DNA of 64,000 bases from Sphingobium sp. TCM1 (lineage in GTDB: Bacteria > Pseudomonadota > Alphaproteobacteria > Sphingomonadales > Sphingomonadaceae): NCBI RefSeq assembly GCF_001650725.1, contig NZ_LXVX01000039.1, forward strand, positions 61,076 to 125,075, given 5' to 3'. Positions within the stretch are counted from its first letter, which is position 1. The number at the start of each line of letters is the position of its first letter. A program made the position numbers and the translations under genes. The notes below the pieces were generated by a model, which had not been told where the DNA came from, searched no databases, and saw only the letters and a program-made list of their open reading frames with translations. Positions 8,906 to 18,194 of the stretch are shown piece after piece.

Positions 8906-10420
8906 ATGTCCGATGACCAGCATATCCCCGCGCCACTGCGCCTGTTCAACAGCCTGACTCGATCCATCGCGCCGTTCGCGCCGATCGAACCGAATCATGC
9001 CCGCGTCTACAGCTGCGGCCCGACCGTCTACAACTATGCCCATATCGGCAACCTGCGCGCCTATGTGTTCACCGATACGCTGCGGCGGACCCTGTTGTGG
9101 AAGGGGCTGAGCGTCACCCACATCATCAACATCACCGATGTCGGTCATCTGACCAGCGACGCCGATGCGGGGGACGACAAGATGGAGGCGGCCGCGCGGG
9201 CGAGCGCCAAAAGCATCTGGGACATTGCGGCCCATTATACGCAGGCGTTCAAGTCCAACATCGCCGACCTCAACATCCTGCCGCCCAGCGAATGGACGGT
9301 CGCGACCGACTATGTGCCGCAGATGATCGAATTTGCCGAGAAGATCGCCCCGGATCATTGCTATGAACTCGAGAGTGGCCTCTATTTCGACAGCACGACC
9401 GTACCCGATTATGGCGCCCTGGCCGGCGGACGGGACGATGCGGCTCATGCCCGGATCGACCCGGTGGCGGGCAAGCGCAACCCGTCCGACTTCGCCATCT
9501 GGCGCAAGTCGCCGCCCGGCGAGCAGCGCCAGATGGAATGGGACAGCCCCTGGGGCAAGGGCGCGCCGGGATGGCATCTGGAATGCTCGGTGATGAGCCA
9601 GGCGCGGCTGGGCCAGCCGTTCGACATCCATACCGGCGGCATCGACCATCGCGAAATCCACCATCCCAACGAGATCGCCCAGAACCAGGCTTTCCAGGCC
9701 TGCTGCGGCGGCCCCGGTGCGACGGCGGCGGGCTTCACCGGCGCGCGCTGGTGGATGCACAATAATTTCCTGGTGGACCGGCAGGGCAAGATGTCGAAAT
9801 CGAAGGGCAGCTTTACTACGCTCTTCTCGCTGATCGACGCTGGCGTGCATCCGATCGCCTATCGCATGCTCTGCCTTGGCGCGCATTATCGCAGCGAACT
9901 GGAGTTCAGCGCGGACAATCTGGCGGCGGCGCTGACGCGGCTCAAGCGGCTGGTCATGGGGGTCGAGGGGCTGAAGGCGCGCGCCGAGGGCGTAACCTGG
10001 CAATCCCCGCGCCTCGACTATCTGCGCGCCAATCTGCACCCGAAGCTGGCACCGCTGCTGGAACAGTTCGACGCCGCGATCGCCGACGATCTGATGACCC
10101 CACGTGCCCTGCCGCTGCTAGAAGAGGCCATCGGCATGAAGAAGGTACCCGTGGACGAGAAGCTCTGCCTGATCGCGGCTTTCGACCAGGCGCTCGGCCT
10201 CAATCTCCTGACGCTGACCCGCGCCGATCTGCGCATTCGGCCAAAGGATGCGCAGATCAGCCCGGAAGAGGTGGAAGCCGAACTGGAACGCCGCGCCACC
10301 GCGCGCTCCGACAAGGACTTCGCCTTGTCGGACGATATACGCGATAGACTGAGCAGCCGGGGGATCGAGGTGATGGACGGCGATCCGCTGCGCTGGGACT
10401 GGCGACTGACGATCGCCTGA
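8906..10420 (+). CDS. cysS: cysteine--tRNA ligase
   Basis: A 504-residue class I aminoacyl-tRNA synthetase that charges tRNA-Cys. It shows the zinc ligand segment YSCGPTVYNYAHIGN with the HIGH-type signature, the second zinc segment WHLECSVMS, GGIDHREIHHPNEIAQ, and the KMSKS loop starting at Lys295. The C-terminal helical DALR-like domain ends with RDRLSSRGIEVMDG and DPLRWDW. It is slightly longer than the roughly 460-residue E. coli enzyme because of small insertions, as is common in alphaproteobacteria. No Shine-Dalgarno is obvious. Confidence 0.97.
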   Translation: MSDDQHIPAPLRLFNSLTRSIAPFAPIEPNHARVYSCGPTVYNYAHIGNLRAYVFTDTLRRTLLWKGLSVTHIINITDVGHLTSDADAGDDKMEAAARASAKSIWDIAAHYTQAFKSNIADLNILPPSEWTVATDYVPQMIEFAEKIAPDHCYELESGLYFDSTTVPDYGALAGGRDDAAHARIDPVAGKRNPSDFAIWRKSPPGEQRQMEWDSPWGKGAPGWHLECSVMSQARLGQPFDIHTGGIDHREIHHPNEIAQNQAFQACCGGPGATAAGFTGARWWMHNNFLVDRQGKMSKSKGSFTTLFSLIDAGVHPIAYRMLCLGAHYRSELEFSADNLAAALTRLKRLVMGVEGLKARAEGVTWQSPRLDYLRANLHPKLAPLLEQFDAAIADDLMTPRALPLLEEAIGMKKVPVDEKLCLIAAFDQALGLNLLTLTRADLRIRPKDAQISPEEVEAELERRATARSDKDFALSDDIRDRLSSRGIEVMDGDPLRWDWRLTIA

Positions 10421-10506
10421 GGATCGTTACGCCCCCGCACCGCTCTTGACGGGCGACGCCGCGCGACCGAATAGACAGGCGGGTCGACTCGCAAGCGGGG
10501 GGTGAT

Positions 10507-13446
10507 ATGCTGCTTTCCACGCGTTGTTCGGCCGTCCTGCTGGCGCTGGCTCTGCCATCCTCCGCAGCGGTGGCGGCGGCGAGCGCACCTTTTTCGTCCA
10601 GCGATCCTCGCCACGCCCGGCTTCGCCAACTGGAGCGTCAGGCGTCCGACCTGTTCGACAGCGCGGATTATGCCCTCTCGATGTCGCAACGGACGCGCGA
10701 TGCCTGGAGCCGCCTGCACGATGTAGCGATGAAGGTGAAGGTTTCGGGGAAGCCTCATCCGCTGGCGGGCGTCGCCTTGGTCAACCTGTCCTCCATGGAC
10801 CAGATCGACGGCAAAAATCCCGATGCCCTGGCGCGGTCGAGCGAGGGTCTGTCGCTGCTAGCGCCCTTCGCGGACGCCTATCCCATCCAGTGGATGCAGG
10901 GACTGTCGATCAAGGGCTATGTCCAGGTCGCGCTCGGCAAGGTGGCGGAAGGCGCGGCGACACTGCGCGATGCCAGTCGCTACATGGACGGCTACATCGC
11001 CCGCACGCCTGCGGACAGGCTGGACAAGGACGCTCATATGCTGCGTTCCAACATCGCCTTCAGCCATGCGCAGGCGCTCACCCGCCTTGGCCGCAACGCA
11101 GAAGCGGTGGACGCGCAACGGGCCAGCATGGAGGCGCGGATCGCCGCCGTCGGGCCGAACAGCGCGGACGCGATCGGTTCCTATTACACCTATGCGCAGC
11201 TGCTGTCCCGCGCCGAGCGGGACGCCGAGGCGGAAAAATATGCGCGGCTGGCGGTCGACGTTGCTACCGACCATGTCGATCGCAGGCATCCCAGCTATGC
11301 CCGCGCGCTCGAAGCGCTGGGCCTGCTGCTGTCGCGCACCGGGCGGCGGGCGGAGAGCCTGGACTATCTTCAGCGCGCCATCGCCATCAAGCGCGAGACG
11401 GTGGGCACCGACAGCCTCTATTTCCAGTTCGGACTGCAAAATCTGGGCACCGTACTGCTGCCCTTGGAACGTTATGCCGACGCCGGTCCGCTTTTCATGG
11501 AGGCCGAGCGCGGATTCCGGAAGATAGAGGGCGAACATAGCCCGCAATCGGCCCGCGCCCTCGCTTTTGCGGGGTCGGCCAGCCTGGCGGAGGGCCGGCG
11601 CGACGAAGCGGTCGAACGACTGACCATGGCTTTGGCGCGGGTGCGGGCCGGGTCGGACAAGGACCGCGACATCGGCCAGCGCGTCTATCCCTATCTGATC
11701 CCGGCGCTGATCGGGACCGGACGCATGGACGAAGCGCGGACGGCGGCGAGCGCGTTCGCCACCGAGACGCGGCAACTCGACAATGCGCCGGCATTTCCGC
11801 TGGCGCAGGCGGCGATGCTGTCGGACTGGACCGCGCAGCAGGTCGGGTCGCTGAGGGAAAGTGCCGGGCGGCTGGCCGGGGTGCTCCGCGACAGTGCGGG
11901 CATGACCGACAATGGCGAGCTGACCGAAGAACAGCGCGCAGCGCTCGACATGGTGCTGGCGGTGGCGGCGCAGACGCAGGACGCCGCGCTGGCGCTGGAG
12001 GCGATGGCCGTGCTGGCCGGATCGCGCATCGCGCAGGCCAACCGGCTCGTCGCACAGCGGCTGACCGAGGATCAGGCGCTGGCGGCGCGGGTGCGCGCCT
12101 TGCAGGACCGGGTAAGGACGCTGGAGGCGGCGGACAGCAAGCTGCTGAAGGCACTCGCGACCGACAGGGGCGTCGCCGAGGCGCGGGCCGATCGTGGCGT
12201 CGTGGCGGCCGCGGTCGAGGCCGAGCGCGCGGCGATCGCGCGCGACTACCCACGCTGGATCGAGGCGCAGGGCGGCGAGCGGCCCGACATGGACGCGTTG
12301 CGGGCAAAGCTGGGCAGCGAAGAGGCGTTGCTGGCGGTCATGCCCGCGTTCGATGGCGTCTACATGCTGGCGGTCGGCCCGGGCGGCACGCGGATCGCGC
12401 GCGCGCGCATGGATCGGGCCGCGATGGTCGCGCTAGTCGATCGGCTTCGCGCCTCCCTGACGCCCAAGGGGTTCGACCGGACGGCCGCGCATGACCTGTA
12501 TCGGCAAATCTTCACGCCCGACATCATGGCGACATTGGGCAAGGCCCGGACGTTGCGGATCGTGCCAACCGGCGCCTTCGCCTCGCTGCCCTTCGCGATG
12601 CTGCCGCAATCGCCCGTGGCCGCCGTCGAGCGCAAGACCCCCTGGCTTATCCGCCGCTTTGCCATCGAAGTGCAGCCCGGCTTCGCGATCGGCGCGACCA
12701 GCCGGCGGCAGATGGCGGCGCGGGATCAGCGTTTCCTGGGGATCGGCGCGCCGCAGGCCTTTGGCGCGCAGGCCGGCATCCAGTCGGAAAGCGGCGGCGC
12801 GCCGATGGCGGCCCAACATTATTTCCGCAACGGAGGGGCCGATAGCCGCGCCCTGGCGGAACTGCCTCCGCTGCCCGGATCGCTCGCCGAACTGCAAGCA
12901 GTGGCGGCGCGATTCGGAGCGAAGCGCGCCACCCTGCTCGTGGGCGCGCACGCCAGCGAGGCGGCGCTACGCGACCGCGACCTGTCACCCTATGGCGTGA
13001 TCCTGTTCGCGACCCATGGGCTGGTGAGCGGGGAGATGGAGGGGGTGGCCGAGCCGGCGCTGGTGCTGTCCCCGCCTGCCGCCGGTGCGACCGGCGAGGA
13101 CGGCCTGCTGACCGCGTCCGAAGTCGCCACCATGCGAATCGGCGCGGACTGGGTGATCCTGTCCGCCTGCAACACGGCCGCCGGTGACGGATCGGCGAAG
13201 GGCGCGGCCTATTCCGGGCTGGCGCAGGCGTTCCGCTATGCCGGCGCGGGATCGCTGCTGGTGTCCCACTGGCCCGTGCGCGACGATGCCAGCGCCTTTG
13301 TGACGCTAGAAACGGTGAAAAGCGCCGGCCGCGGCCTGCCGCGCGCGGTCGCGCTGCAACGGGCGATGCTCAAATTCATCGAGTCGGAGCGCCCCGACGC
13401 GGCCCAGCCCTATATCTGGGCGCCCTTCATCCTGATGGGGCGCTGA
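10507..13446 (+). CDS. secreted TPR-CHAT domain protein (caspase-like fold)
   Basis: A 979-residue protein with a Sec-type signal peptide (residues 1 to about 24, ending SSAAVAAASA), so it is exported. Residues about 40-480 are helical repeats of tetratricopeptide type (for example YARALEALGLLLSRTGRRAESLDYLQRAI). A coiled-coil/linker follows at about 500-570. Residues about 590-979 form a CHAT domain with the caspase-type dyad His837 (FATHG) and Cys888 (SACNTA). CHAT proteins are peptidases of clan CD, often regulated by TPR sensing. Target unknown. A GGGGGG-containing Shine-Dalgarno precedes the ATG. It is monocistronic, with the stress protein gene converging 6 nt away. Confidence 0.9.
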   Translation: MLLSTRCSAVLLALALPSSAAVAAASAPFSSSDPRHARLRQLERQASDLFDSADYALSMSQRTRDAWSRLHDVAMKVKVSGKPHPLAGVALVNLSSMDQIDGKNPDALARSSEGLSLLAPFADAYPIQWMQGLSIKGYVQVALGKVAEGAATLRDASRYMDGYIARTPADRLDKDAHMLRSNIAFSHAQALTRLGRNAEAVDAQRASMEARIAAVGPNSADAIGSYYTYAQLLSRAERDAEAEKYARLAVDVATDHVDRRHPSYARALEALGLLLSRTGRRAESLDYLQRAIAIKRETVGTDSLYFQFGLQNLGTVLLPLERYADAGPLFMEAERGFRKIEGEHSPQSARALAFAGSASLAEGRRDEAVERLTMALARVRAGSDKDRDIGQRVYPYLIPALIGTGRMDEARTAASAFATETRQLDNAPAFPLAQAAMLSDWTAQQVGSLRESAGRLAGVLRDSAGMTDNGELTEEQRAALDMVLAVAAQTQDAALALEAMAVLAGSRIAQANRLVAQRLTEDQALAARVRALQDRVRTLEAADSKLLKALATDRGVAEARADRGVVAAAVEAERAAIARDYPRWIEAQGGERPDMDALRAKLGSEEALLAVMPAFDGVYMLAVGPGGTRIARARMDRAAMVALVDRLRASLTPKGFDRTAAHDLYRQIFTPDIMATLGKARTLRIVPTGAFASLPFAMLPQSPVAAVERKTPWLIRRFAIEVQPGFAIGATSRRQMAARDQRFLGIGAPQAFGAQAGIQSESGGAPMAAQHYFRNGGADSRALAELPPLPGSLAELQAVAARFGAKRATLLVGAHASEAALRDRDLSPYGVILFATHGLVSGEMEGVAEPALVLSPPAAGATGEDGLLTASEVATMRIGADWVILSACNTAAGDGSAKGAAYSGLAQAFRYAGAGSLLVSHWPVRDDASAFVTLETVKSAGRGLPRAVALQRAMLKFIESERPDAAQPYIWAPFILMGR

Positions 13447-13452
13447 CCCGCG

Positions 13453-14268
13453 TCAGTGCGCCAGCAGCAGCGGAACCCGCGCCGTGCGGAGCATCGCGCG
13501 GGTGACGCCGCCGAACATCAGCTCCCGCCAGCGGCTATGGCCGAAGGCACCCATCACCACCCAGTCGGCGCCGAGCGTGTCGATCGCCTCGCGCAGCGCG
13601 ATTTCGATCGGGCGGTCCTTGCGCGACCAGCTGTGCAGTTGCGACTTGATGCCGTGCCGGGCGAGATATTCGGACGCGCCGGTCGCGGGAAATTCGGCCT
13701 TGTCGGACTCCTCGACGGTGACGATGTCGACGCTCTGCGCCAGCCGCAGCAACGGCACCGCGGCACGCAGCGCGGCGCAGGACTCGGACGAGCCATCCCA
13801 GGCAACCAGCGCCCGTCCCGTGATCGTGACCGAGCGCGCGCTCTGCGGCACGGCGAGAACCGGCGTGCGGCCACCGAGCGCCAGGTCCGCGACGATCGGC
13901 AAGGGGTCCATGGCGTCGCTCCGCCGCCCTTCGGGCAAGGTGGCGACGATCAGGTCGGAGAGGCGCGCGGCGGCGAGCAGGCTCGCGATGCTGTCGCCAT
14001 CAATCTGCCGCCAGTCCCAGGCGATGTCCTCGCGGTCGAGATGCGCTTCCACCTTGGCGCGGTAACTTTCGTCGATGGCGTGCAGTTCGGCCGCGATCGT
14101 GGGCGCATAGCCCGCGCCGCCATAGACGTCGGCGGCGATCAGGTCGGGCATGGGCGTCACCTGGACGCACTGGACATGGGCATTGCAGGCACGGGCGATG
14201 TCGCAGGCCGCCTGCATACGGCTGTCGGCACCTCGATCGTCATGGATATGCAGCAGGACCGTCTTCAT
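13453..14268 (-). CDS. universal stress protein, two-domain UspA family
   Basis: A 271-residue protein with two consecutive Usp folds. The first starts MKTVLLHIHDD and the second at about residue 150 (GRALVAWDGSSESCAAL). The second carries the ATP-binding signature GAFGHSRWRELMFGGVTR (G-x2-G-x9-G-x-T/S), so it probably binds ATP; the first has lost this motif. Such tandem Usps support survival under starvation, oxidative or low-oxygen stress in the cytoplasm. It is convergent with the CHAT gene. Confidence 0.9.
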   Translation of the reverse strand: MKTVLLHIHDDRGADSRMQAACDIARACNAHVQCVQVTPMPDLIAADVYGGAGYAPTIAAELHAIDESYRAKVEAHLDREDIAWDWRQIDGDSIASLLAAARLSDLIVATLPEGRRSDAMDPLPIVADLALGGRTPVLAVPQSARSVTITGRALVAWDGSSESCAALRAAVPLLRLAQSVDIVTVEESDKAEFPATGASEYLARHGIKSQLHSWSRKDRPIEIALREAIDTLGADWVVMGAFGHSRWRELMFGGVTRAMLRTARVPLLLAH

Positions 14269-14437
14269 CGCAGGGCTCCCAGCAAGAGTATCGCTGCCTG
14301 CAAGCTAGGCCTTACCCCCACCGGCTCGCCATCAGGGATAGTCCTTATAGCATGTGCAGCGCCCAGATCCGATCAAAAGCCGCATGAGGCGGGCCGGACG
14401 GAGCCGGCGCCTGCCGTCTTCCGACTGGAGATTTCCG

Positions 14438-14935
14438 ATGATCGCGCTCGAAACCCGATATGGATTCCGCTTCGACATTCGCCTCGCCACCCATGCCGAC
14501 GAACCGGGGCTCGCCGCCTTCTTCGCGGAGGTCACCGACGATGACCGGCGCTTCCGGTTCCTGTCGGCGGCGCCGCAGGTCAGTCCGGGGCAACTGCACG
14601 AGCTGGCCGACTTCGCCTATCACCGGCATGAGACGTTCCTGGCCTTCGTGCCGGGGAACGACGAGATCATCGCGGCGGCGACGCTGGCGGCGGACCCGGA
14701 CGGCCGAACCGGCGAGGTCGCCATCTCCATACTGCCTGACTTCAAGGGCAAGGGGATAGGCTGGACGCTGCTGGATCATGTCGCGCAGGAGGCACGCAGC
14801 TGGGGCGTGACACGGCTCCAGTCGATCGAGAGCCGGGAGAACCGCGCCGCCATCAGCCTTGAGCGGGAAATGGGCTTTTCCGCCAGGGCCGTCGAGGGCG
14901 ATCCGGGGCTGGTGCTGCTGGAGCGGGCCTTCTGA
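14438..14935 (+). CDS. GNAT family N-acetyltransferase
   Basis: A 165-residue GNAT fold protein. The acetyl-CoA-binding segment reads ISILPDFKGKGIGWTLLDHV, corresponding to the Q/RxxGxG/A pyrophosphate loop, followed by the beta5 region SIESRENRAAISLEREMGF that typically closes the fold. I chose the ATG at 14438, preceded by GGAGA, over one 28 codons upstream. Similar domains form the C-terminus of acyl-CoA synthetase/PAT-type enzymes that acetylate proteins in stress, and the neighbouring divergent Usp gene fits that. Substrate unknown. Confidence 0.85.
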   Translation: MIALETRYGFRFDIRLATHADEPGLAAFFAEVTDDDRRFRFLSAAPQVSPGQLHELADFAYHRHETFLAFVPGNDEIIAAATLAADPDGRTGEVAISILPDFKGKGIGWTLLDHVAQEARSWGVTRLQSIESRENRAAISLEREMGFSARAVEGDPGLVLLERAF

Positions 14936-15022
14936 CCACAGGCCGGTCGCTTCGGGCCGGCCGAGACGCGGGCAGCGGGGCGCCGCCGTTCCCCGACCAG
15001 GCTCGAAACGAACGGAGAAGGA

Positions 15023-16894
15023 TCAGCCCGCCTCCAGCGCCGCGCTCGCTTCCATCCAGACTTCCTCGGCCGCTTCCAGCTTCTTTTCGACGGCGGCGCG
15101 CTTCACCATCAGTTCGCTGGTGGTCATCTTCGCCTCCGCGCCGGTCGCGGCCTTGGGGTCGAACAGCGCCTGGTCGATGCGGCTGCGCTCGGCGGACAGG
15201 GCCGCCATTTCCCGCTCCGCCTTGTTGAGCGCGTTCTTGAGCGTCTTCTGCTTTTCGCGCCATTCGGCTGCCGCGCGCTTGTCGGCCTTGCGGTCGACCT
15301 TCGGCGCGTCGCCCCCGCTGCTTCCATTGCCATCCGCCTTGCGCAGGATGATGTCGGTATAATCATCCAGCGACCCGTCGAATGGCTGGGCGGTGCCATT
15401 GTCGACCAGGACGAGGCGGTCGGCCACCAGTTCGATCATGTGGCGGTCGTGGGAGACGATCACCACTGCGCCGCTATAGTCGTTCAAGGCCTGCACCAGC
15501 GCTTCGCGGCTGTCGACGTCGAGGTGGTTTGTCGGTTCGTCGAGGATCAGCAGGTGCGGCGCGTCGCGGGTTATGAGCGCGAGCGCCAGTCGGGCGCGCT
15601 CGCCGCCGGACATGGAGCCGACCTTCTGCGTCGCGCGCTCGCCCGAAAAGCCGAAGCGGCCGAGTTGGGCCCGCACCGCGCCGGGGGTCGCGCCCTTCAT
15701 GACGCGGGTCATGTGCTCCAGCGGCGTGTCGGTGATGTCCAGTTCCTCCACCTGATATTGGGTGAAGTAGCCGACATTCATCTTCGACGTGGCCTGCACC
15801 GTGCCTTCCATCGGCGCCAGCTGCGCGGCGATGAGGCGGGCCAGCGTCGTCTTGCCGTTGCCGTTGCGACCGAGCAGCGCCAGCCGGTCGTCGGGATCGA
15901 TGCGCAGGTTCACCCGGCGCAGGATCGGCGTGTCGGTATAGCCGACCGCCGCCATATCCATGGTGATGAGTGGCGGGCGCAGTTCGGCGGGACTGGGGAA
16001 GCCGAAATGCAGCGTCGGATCCTCGATAGCGGCGGCGATGGGCTGCATCCGGGCCAGCGCCTTGGCTCTGGACTGGGCCTGTTTCGCGGTCGAGGCGCGG
16101 GCCGAATTGCGGGCGACATAGTCCTGCAACTTCTCCCGCTCCGCCTGCTGCTTGGCACGGGCGGATTCGAGCTGGGCCAGCCTTTCGGCGCGCTGCCGCT
16201 CGAACGCGTCATAGCCGCCGGGATAGAGCGTGACCTTCCCGCCCTCCAGATGAAGGATATAGTCGACCACATTGTTGAGCAGGTCGCGTTCGTGGCTGAT
16301 GACGACCACGGTGCCGCGATAGGCCTTGAGGAAATTTTCCAGCCAGAGCGTGGCTTCGAGGTCGAGGTGGTTCGACGGTTCGTCGAGCAGCAGCAGGTCG
16401 GGGTTGGAGAAGAGAAGCGCGGCGAGCGCCACGCGCATCTTCCAGCCGCCCGAATAGCTGTCGAGCGGACGGCCCTGCATTTCCTCGTCGAAACCAAGGC
16501 CGACCAGGATGCGGGCGGCGCGAGCCGGGGCGGTATAGGCGTCGATCGTCGTCAGCCGCTCATAGATATGGCCGAGGCGGTCGGGGTCTTCGGTATGTTC
16601 GGCCTCGGCCATGAGCGCCGCGCGTTCCTTGTCGGCGGCAAGCACGGTGTCGAAGGGGGTCGACGTGCCCGACGGCGCTTCCTGCGCGATATAGCCGAGG
16701 CGCGTGTCGCGGGGCATGTCGCACGACCCTTCGTCCGGGTCGAGCTGGCCGATCATCACCTTCATCAGCGTGGACTTGCCCGCGCCGTTGCGGCCGATGA
16801 GGCCCACGCGGCTGCGCGGCGGCAGCGCGGCGCTGGCGCGGTCGAGAATGGTGCGGCCGCCCAGGCGCACGGTGATGGCATTGAGGTTCAGCAT
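15023..16894 (-). CDS. ABC-F family ATPase (YheS-like)
   Basis: A soluble twin-ATPase of 623 residues without membrane segments. NBD1 has Walker A GRNGAGKST, signature SGGWKMR and Walker B LLLLDEPSNHLD. A charged linker (PtIM region, FERQRAERLAQLESARAKQQ) joins NBD2 with GRNGNGKTT, MSGGERARLALA and LLILDEPTNHLD. A C-terminal charged coiled coil (about 545-620) completes a YheS-type ABC-F protein, which acts on the ribosomal E site to relieve stalled or slow translation. The ATG at 16894 is preferred because the conserved N-terminus (MLNLNAITVRLGG) starts there. Confidence 0.93.
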   Translation of the reverse strand: MLNLNAITVRLGGRTILDRASAALPPRSRVGLIGRNGAGKSTLMKVMIGQLDPDEGSCDMPRDTRLGYIAQEAPSGTSTPFDTVLAADKERAALMAEAEHTEDPDRLGHIYERLTTIDAYTAPARAARILVGLGFDEEMQGRPLDSYSGGWKMRVALAALLFSNPDLLLLDEPSNHLDLEATLWLENFLKAYRGTVVVISHERDLLNNVVDYILHLEGGKVTLYPGGYDAFERQRAERLAQLESARAKQQAEREKLQDYVARNSARASTAKQAQSRAKALARMQPIAAAIEDPTLHFGFPSPAELRPPLITMDMAAVGYTDTPILRRVNLRIDPDDRLALLGRNGNGKTTLARLIAAQLAPMEGTVQATSKMNVGYFTQYQVEELDITDTPLEHMTRVMKGATPGAVRAQLGRFGFSGERATQKVGSMSGGERARLALALITRDAPHLLILDEPTNHLDVDSREALVQALNDYSGAVVIVSHDRHMIELVADRLVLVDNGTAQPFDGSLDDYTDIILRKADGNGSSGGDAPKVDRKADKRAAAEWREKQKTLKNALNKAEREMAALSAERSRIDQALFDPKAATGAEAKMTTSELMVKRAAVEKKLEAAEEVWMEASAALEAG

Positions 16895-17337
16895 GGAGGC
16901 GGGCTTTAGGCATTTTCCCGCGCCGCGGAAATGCCCCATTGCCGCGATGCCGCATTTTTCGAATCAGGGGCCGGATCGGGAGGCCATTCCGGCGCGGCAG
17001 CGGGCGGAGCGGCGCGCGCCGCAGTGGTATTTGGCAAGTCGGCGCGGCCTTGCGAAATATACAGTGTCGTGGCCGACGCAAAAGCGTCGGTCCGGACGGG
17101 TGGCGTCGATTTCGCAATAGGAGAATTTCTGCAAAATGCCGCGCGCCGGAGCGAAGCGCGGCGCGGGACGGCGAGGAGCGGACAGTGCGAAAGAGCGGGG
17201 ATGGTTATGGCACGGGCCGGGGGCTGTAGGACAGCGACCTGAGCCGCGCCCGCCGCGCGCGGCGGCAAGAGCGGATCATCTATCGACAAAGCGCGCTGCC
17301 TGTTCGACATTCCAAAAAACAGGGAGACATTTCGTCC
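16895..17337. other. 443-bp intergenic region without a convincing gene
   Basis: This lies between the divergent ABC-F gene and a membrane protein gene. It holds no frame with good coding character in either direction. The only clear structure is a hairpin with arms CCGACGC/GCGTCGG and an AAAA loop at 17073-17090 (extended to 17071-17092 with a G-T pair). It presumably contains promoters for both flanking genes, and an unannotated small RNA is possible. Confidence 0.5.
17071..17092. other. short perfect hairpin in divergent intergenic region
   Basis: A 7-bp perfect stem CCGACGC/GCGTCGG closed by a 4-A loop, extended by a G-T and a G-C pair. There is no T-tract on either side, so a terminator is doubtful. 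It could be a small-RNA element or part of the 5' leader of the 17338 gene. Confidence 0.4.
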
Positions 17338-18006
17338 ATGGATTTCATGAAGATCATCGAGTCCCTGGACGAAGCGCTCTACACGGTAATGGGGTGGCTC
17401 GTCTTCTATCCCATCACCTTCTGGCGCATCCTGGTCCGGCCGTTGCACATGATGGCCTATGCCGATCGGGAGGTTTCGGATCGTCCGGAAAACCAGTATG
17501 ACGACGCGATCCGGCCACCGCTTTTCCTGTTCCTGACCTTGCTCATTTCGCACGGCATCGAAACGGTCGTGGCGGGCCAGAACCCCCTGCTGGCCGACCG
17601 CCACGGCCTGGCCGCCATGGTGGATTCCGATCTGGCGCTGCTGACTCTCCGCCTGATCCTGTTCAGCCTGTTCACGTTGATGATGGCGGTGCGCCTGCTT
17701 CGCCGGCAGGGCGTCCGGCTGACGCAGGAGAATTTGCGGCGCCCTTTCTACGGCCAGTGCTTCACCGCCGCGCCATTGGCGTTGTTCGTGGGATTGGGCG
17801 CGCTGCTCGCCGAATCGCATGTCCCGATGGGGCGAAGCGGCGGCCTGGCGCTGGTGCTTGCCGCGTTCGGATGGTATCTCAGCGTCCAGTCATTATGGTT
17901 TTCGCGGAAGCTGGACATCTCCCTGCTGCGCGGCTTTGGCCAGGCATTGACCGCTTCTTCCTTCGCCCTCGTGATGTTCCTCGCCCTGTCCCTCATGATC
18001 CGCTGA
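17338..18006 (+). CDS. multi-pass membrane protein of unknown function
   Basis: A 222-residue protein whose ATG is preceded by AGGGAGA. After an N-terminal amphipathic segment (LDEALYTVMGWLVFYPITFW) come about five hydrophobic helices: LFLFLTLLISHGIE, LRLILFSLFTLMMAV, AAPLALFVGLGALLA, GLALVLAAFGWYLSVQ and SSFALVMFLALSLMI. This resembles Yip1-like or small permease-like integral membrane proteins found in sphingomonads, but no catalytic motif is visible. It stands alone between long intergenic stretches. Confidence 0.8.
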   Translation: MDFMKIIESLDEALYTVMGWLVFYPITFWRILVRPLHMMAYADREVSDRPENQYDDAIRPPLFLFLTLLISHGIETVVAGQNPLLADRHGLAAMVDSDLALLTLRLILFSLFTLMMAVRLLRRQGVRLTQENLRRPFYGQCFTAAPLALFVGLGALLAESHVPMGRSGGLALVLAAFGWYLSVQSLWFSRKLDISLLRGFGQALTASSFALVMFLALSLMIR

Positions 18007-18104
18007 CATGGGTCAAGAGCCTGCGATCGGGTCGCACGGGCAAGGCGATCTGCCCCATGTGACAGGATGATGTGAGCCGCACGATGTGCGACATTGGATC
18101 AAGA

Positions 18105-18118
18105 GGTGCACGTGCACC
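18105..18118. promoter_or_regulatory. 14-bp perfect palindrome upstream of secreted orphan
   Basis: GGTGCAC/GTGCACC is a perfect two-fold symmetric site about 77 nt before the ATG at 18195, in a 188-bp gap. Its size and position suit a dimeric repressor or activator operator, or a small hairpin. No protein is assigned. Confidence 0.35.
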
Positions 18119-18194
18119 CTTCACCATTCCGCAACTCCCTTTCGACAAGCCAACGCGTTCCGATCACCATAGCGGAAAATAATGGAGGCAGATC

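Noticed and set aside
15440..16909. A 489-codon plus-strand frame opposite the ABC-F gene
   Set aside because: Antisense shadow. The minus-strand gene has all ABC motifs, and this frame has none.
16895..17337. Several short frames in the ABC-F/membrane-protein gap
   Set aside because: Low-complexity Arg/Ala/Gly translations with no ribosome-binding site; treated as intergenic.
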